Source of the DNA: Blastomyces gilchristii SLH14081
Lineage: Eukaryota > Ascomycota > Eurotiomycetes > Onygenales > Ajellomycetaceae
Direction: 5' to 3'
Length of the DNA stretch: 64,000 nt
NCBI RefSeq assembly: GCF_000003855.2
Contig: NW_003101668.1
Coordinates: forward strand, 1,614,552 to 1,678,551
A program made the position numbers and the translations under genes. Below, piece by piece: positions 61,510-64,000 of the stretch. The notes under the pieces are model-generated. The model saw only the letters and a program-made list of their open reading frames with translations, ran no database searches and was not told the DNA's origin. Positions within the stretch are counted from its first letter, which is position 1. Every line of letters starts with the position of its first letter.

Positions 61510-62178
61510 CCTGCCACTTCTTACCCATGAAAGCCCCCATGTAATAGAGGCTGAGCCTAATTAGTAAGGCTTGGTGCGGGGTAGAACTCTCTACTGCAAG
61601 CCAAGCCACTAGTTAAGTGAGATCCTGCAAACACCCATCAGGGCTGGTATGAGATGTCAATGTCTCACTATCCTACTGTGCACCCGTCAAGGTTCTAATG
61701 ATATAGAGCCAAGCCTAATGTAGTGGTTATACACTACTTAAGCGAGTCCCTAACTAGGGCTGTCATTGAAGCCTAGCTCCCCCTCAAATACAGGGAATGA
61801 TTTTGAAAACCACCTGACTAGCAGGCCTAGATGCGTATCTAGGCCCTAGGCAGGGCACCCTGATAGGCTAGAGCCTGCAAGCTCCCTGCCAAGCCCTAAT
61901 ACTGGGAGAGAGAACTGCAGTCATCAAGCCTATGATTAGTCCCTAACACAGGGTGAGGCCACGATGGCTGATTGATAGGCCTATGAGCATCTAATGAGGC
62001 CGAGATCAGCAACCGGAAGCTTGGTGTGTACACCACCAAGTGAGCAGTGGCAGTCACTAACTAACACCCCTGGAAATTAGTGACTGGCCTGAGAGAACAG
62101 ACGCGGTGATTGATTAATTATAGAGGGTTAAATGTAATTAGCTTAAGATGCATCCTGTGGGTGGCTAGTGCCTGTAGT
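61510..62178 (+). other. Unmutated body of the composite element, unknown origin
   Basis: About 670 bp of near-balanced composition in an AT-rich setting, with CC and GG common and no long open frame. It contains recurring words (GAGCCTA, AGCCTA, CCCTAA, TAGGCCTA) suggestive of an RNA gene or SINE body. A TTTT at 61801-61804 could end pol III transcription. I do not recognise it. No second copy is in the window. Confidence 0.6.
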
Positions 62179-63276
62179 CAATTTTCTTCTTTAAATATTG
62201 AAAAAGTTACTCATGAGAAGTTATCTCTCTGAAGAGAAAAGCTTGAATCTCTTATAGACTTATAAATAAGTGAACTATTAAAAGAGAAAGAATATAAACA
62301 GCATTTGAAGAGAATTTCTACAATTAATATAAAAGACTCTATTCTGATTTATTCAGATGACTCAAAAAATGAGAACTTGAATAGATTAGATGCAGGCATT
62401 GCTTATACTGAAGATAATATTAATTTTATCTCAGATTTCTGAAATCTAGACTCTGAATGTGAAGTCTTTGATACTGAACTATTTATAATAGTGAAAGCTT
62501 TCAAACTCATTGAAATAAAATCTTATAAAAGAGGAAATTATTTGAAAGAGATATAAATATTCTCTGATAGTCAAGCTACTTTAAAAAGACTTAGAAATAG
62601 TCAGATTTATAATAATCAAATGAATCTTGAACTGATCTTAAACTCTGTTTTGAAAATTCAAAAGAGAAGAATATCAAAGCTGATAATTCATCTACACTGA
62701 GTTCCTACTTAAATGAATATTCATGATAATGAATTGACTGATTCAGCTGTAAAAAAGAGTGCAGAATTAAGCAGATCTATTCAAAAAATTATGTCCTGAT
62801 CTTTTATAAAGAGAAAAATAAAAGAATCTTGTTTAGACAAGTGAAATGAAAGCTGGCAGAAATAAAAGAAGAGTATACATTATTCAAGATTTAAAATAAA
62901 ACTCAAGTGAAAATCTTGTTTAATTAAATGTAAAAAGAAAATATTCTCATCTATAATACAGCTGAAACTAGAATATGACTATTTCAAATCTTATATACAA
63001 AGATTTAATGATAGATTTGACTCAATAGAATGCTTATTCTGTAATACAAATAAGAATTCTGAGTATATTGTAATACACTGTGCATTATACAATAGTCTCA
63101 GAGTCAGATTGAAAGAGAAGTATAATCTAAATCAATTAAATATAAGATTCTTATTCTTAACTGAGACAGGAATTAAATACTTAATAGACTTTCTATCAGA
63201 AACTCAAGCAGCTATAAGAAAATGACTAAATTCAGAATTATCTGAATATGAAGAGAAGAAAATCAATCAGATATAG
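62179..63276 (+). pseudogene. LINE ORF2 C-terminal relic in the composite element
   Basis: RNase H and CCHC region equivalent to 44,461-45,558 of the outer LINE, ending at the same NQI-stop. More TGG-to-TGA changes than in the outer copy. No start codon of its own is expected to be used. Confidence 0.8.
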
Positions 63277-63585
63277 TCTGTTAAAACAGCTATACACTCT
63301 CTTTTAATAATTTGTTTTGTTATAGTCTCTCTTTACTTTATCTTTTTCTTTATCTTTTTCTTTCAATTTCTTTCTATCTATCTATTTTAATGTGTTTATC
63401 TTTGAGACTGTGTTCTTTTTCTCTTTTCTTTTATCATGATATTGTCAAATAGTTTCAAAGTATCAAAAGATGTTAAAACACTGCAATTTGTAAACAGTTT
63501 TTGTATTCTGAGCTGGAATTTTTTGATTTTGTATATCTGAAATTGATGAATGTATAATAGTTAACTTTACAGATATAGGAAAAAC

Positions 63586-63607
63586 CCTGAGAACTAAAGT
63601 TCTCAGG
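63586..63607 (+). other. Conserved 3' UTR hairpin of the composite element
   Basis: CCTGAGAACT and AGTTCTCAGG form a 10-bp stem with a 2-nt loop in a copy that is otherwise mutated. Third instance of the LINE 3' hairpin. Confidence 0.65.
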
Positions 63608-63675
63608 TAGATGTCATAGTCTCTGACTGCATACATCTATAATTGAAGAATAATAATAATAATTGACTACACACA

Positions 63676-64000
63676 ACTATATAGACTGAAGTTTATAAAT
63701 ACTATTTATAATTCAGCTTAAATACTATTATATATTTAATCTCTATAGTTTATCTTTCTACTGTGAATACTTCTAGTAGATAATAGTATATATTATACTA
63801 AGTTATAACATCTGAATAATTATCTGCAAGTACTTATTCTTACAAGTTATTAAAAAAACATACAAAGTAACTATATATCAAATCTCAAAATGAAATTATA
63901 ACTTGAAAAAATAAGAAAGTAATTTTATTTAATTTCATTTAATTTTATTCTTGATAATAAAGTTACTATTATTAGACATTTTAAAGTTTTTTTTAAACTA
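63676..64000. other. AT-rich tail of the window
   Basis: Continuation of the tract interrupted by the composite element. Very AT-rich; no coding motif or clear element boundary seen. Confidence 0.5.

Larger units (their letters stand above)
61428..63662 (+). mobile_element. Composite retroelement: tRNA-like head, unique body, Tad1 LINE 3' end
   Basis: 2,235 bp flanked by the 13-bp duplication TTGACTACACACA (61415-61427 and 63663-63675). Parts in order: tRNA-like sequence (61429-61509), about 670 bp of GC-balanced body (61510-62178), 1,484 bp collinear with the outer LINE from 44,461 to its end (62179-63662), and an (AAT)n tail. TSD type and tail are those of the LINE, so it was almost certainly inserted by LINE machinery. 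It is either a SINE-LINE chimera made by template switching or a mobile composite family like MINE of Magnaporthe. Confidence 0.88.

Noticed and set aside
20234..64000. Foreign or horizontally acquired DNA because of low GC
   Set aside because: The low GC is explained by C-to-T mutation of fungal retrotransposon families, as shown by LTR pairs of the same element.

Overview
The window comes from a filamentous ascomycete, most plausibly one of the dimorphic Onygenales (Ajellomycetaceae, Blastomyces-like). This is inferred from short spliceosomal introns (one with a perfect TACTAAC branch site), the gene families present, and a sharp switch from gene-rich, GC-balanced DNA to a long AT-rich isochore of mutated retrotransposons. 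I could not run a search, so the genus is a guess.

Bases 1-20,112 hold eight genes. In order: the 3' end of an ABC-B multidrug-type transporter (+); a four-exon fungal transcription-factor-like protein without a zinc cluster (-); the ERCC1/Rad10 nuclease subunit (-), divergent from the four-RRM nucleolar protein Nop4 (+); a three-exon Dap1/MAPR heme protein (-); a six-exon amino-acid permease (+) that carries an apparent 1-nt frameshift next to an assembly gap; a JmjC/cupin-type oxygenase with a 21-nt last exon (-); and, divergent from it, a six-exon Zn2Cys6 transcription factor (+). Splice junctions were worked out by hand and all keep frame, except at the permease frameshift. The genes are unrelated housekeeping, transport and regulatory functions. 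Rad10/nop4 and JmjC/Zn2Cys6 share short divergent promoters.

From about 20,230 to 64,000 I find no intact protein gene. The tract is a nest of repeats that can be taken apart using target-site duplications. A Tad1-like LINE (outer LINE, +, 22,557-45,934) is interrupted by a complete Gypsy-A LTR element (22,896-28,717; 365-bp LTRs, 5-bp TSD CTGTT) and by a second, antisense copy of the same LINE (32,921-42,794; 15-bp TSD). The inner LINE has three tandem ~1.1-kb 5' monomers, the outer only one. Upstream is a broken Gypsy-A copy (+, 21,453-22,540). Downstream is a Gypsy-A copy in the opposite orientation (-, ~45,935-56,025), itself split by a 5.8-kb hAT transposon (46,729-52,501; 8-bp TSD, TAGACTG termini). 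Then come a second Gypsy family (Gypsy-B, -, ~56,030-60,600) and an LTR-like tract.

The most unusual object is at 61,428-63,662. It is a 2.2-kb composite retroelement with a 13-bp TSD: a tRNA-like head with intact pol III A and B boxes, about 670 bp of GC-balanced unmutated sequence, and then 1.48 kb of the 3' end of the same Tad1 LINE with its (AAT)n tail. All three full LINE 3' ends share a 9-10 bp hairpin about 60-80 nt before the tail.

The repeats are mutated in a RIP-like way, but the spectrum is odd. Comparing the two LTRs of one element, and the tandem monomers with each other, changes fall mainly at CpG and at the first C of CpC (so TGG becomes TGA), while CpA/TpG stay common. Short islands, notably 22,557-23,130 and 42,280-42,778, have largely escaped.
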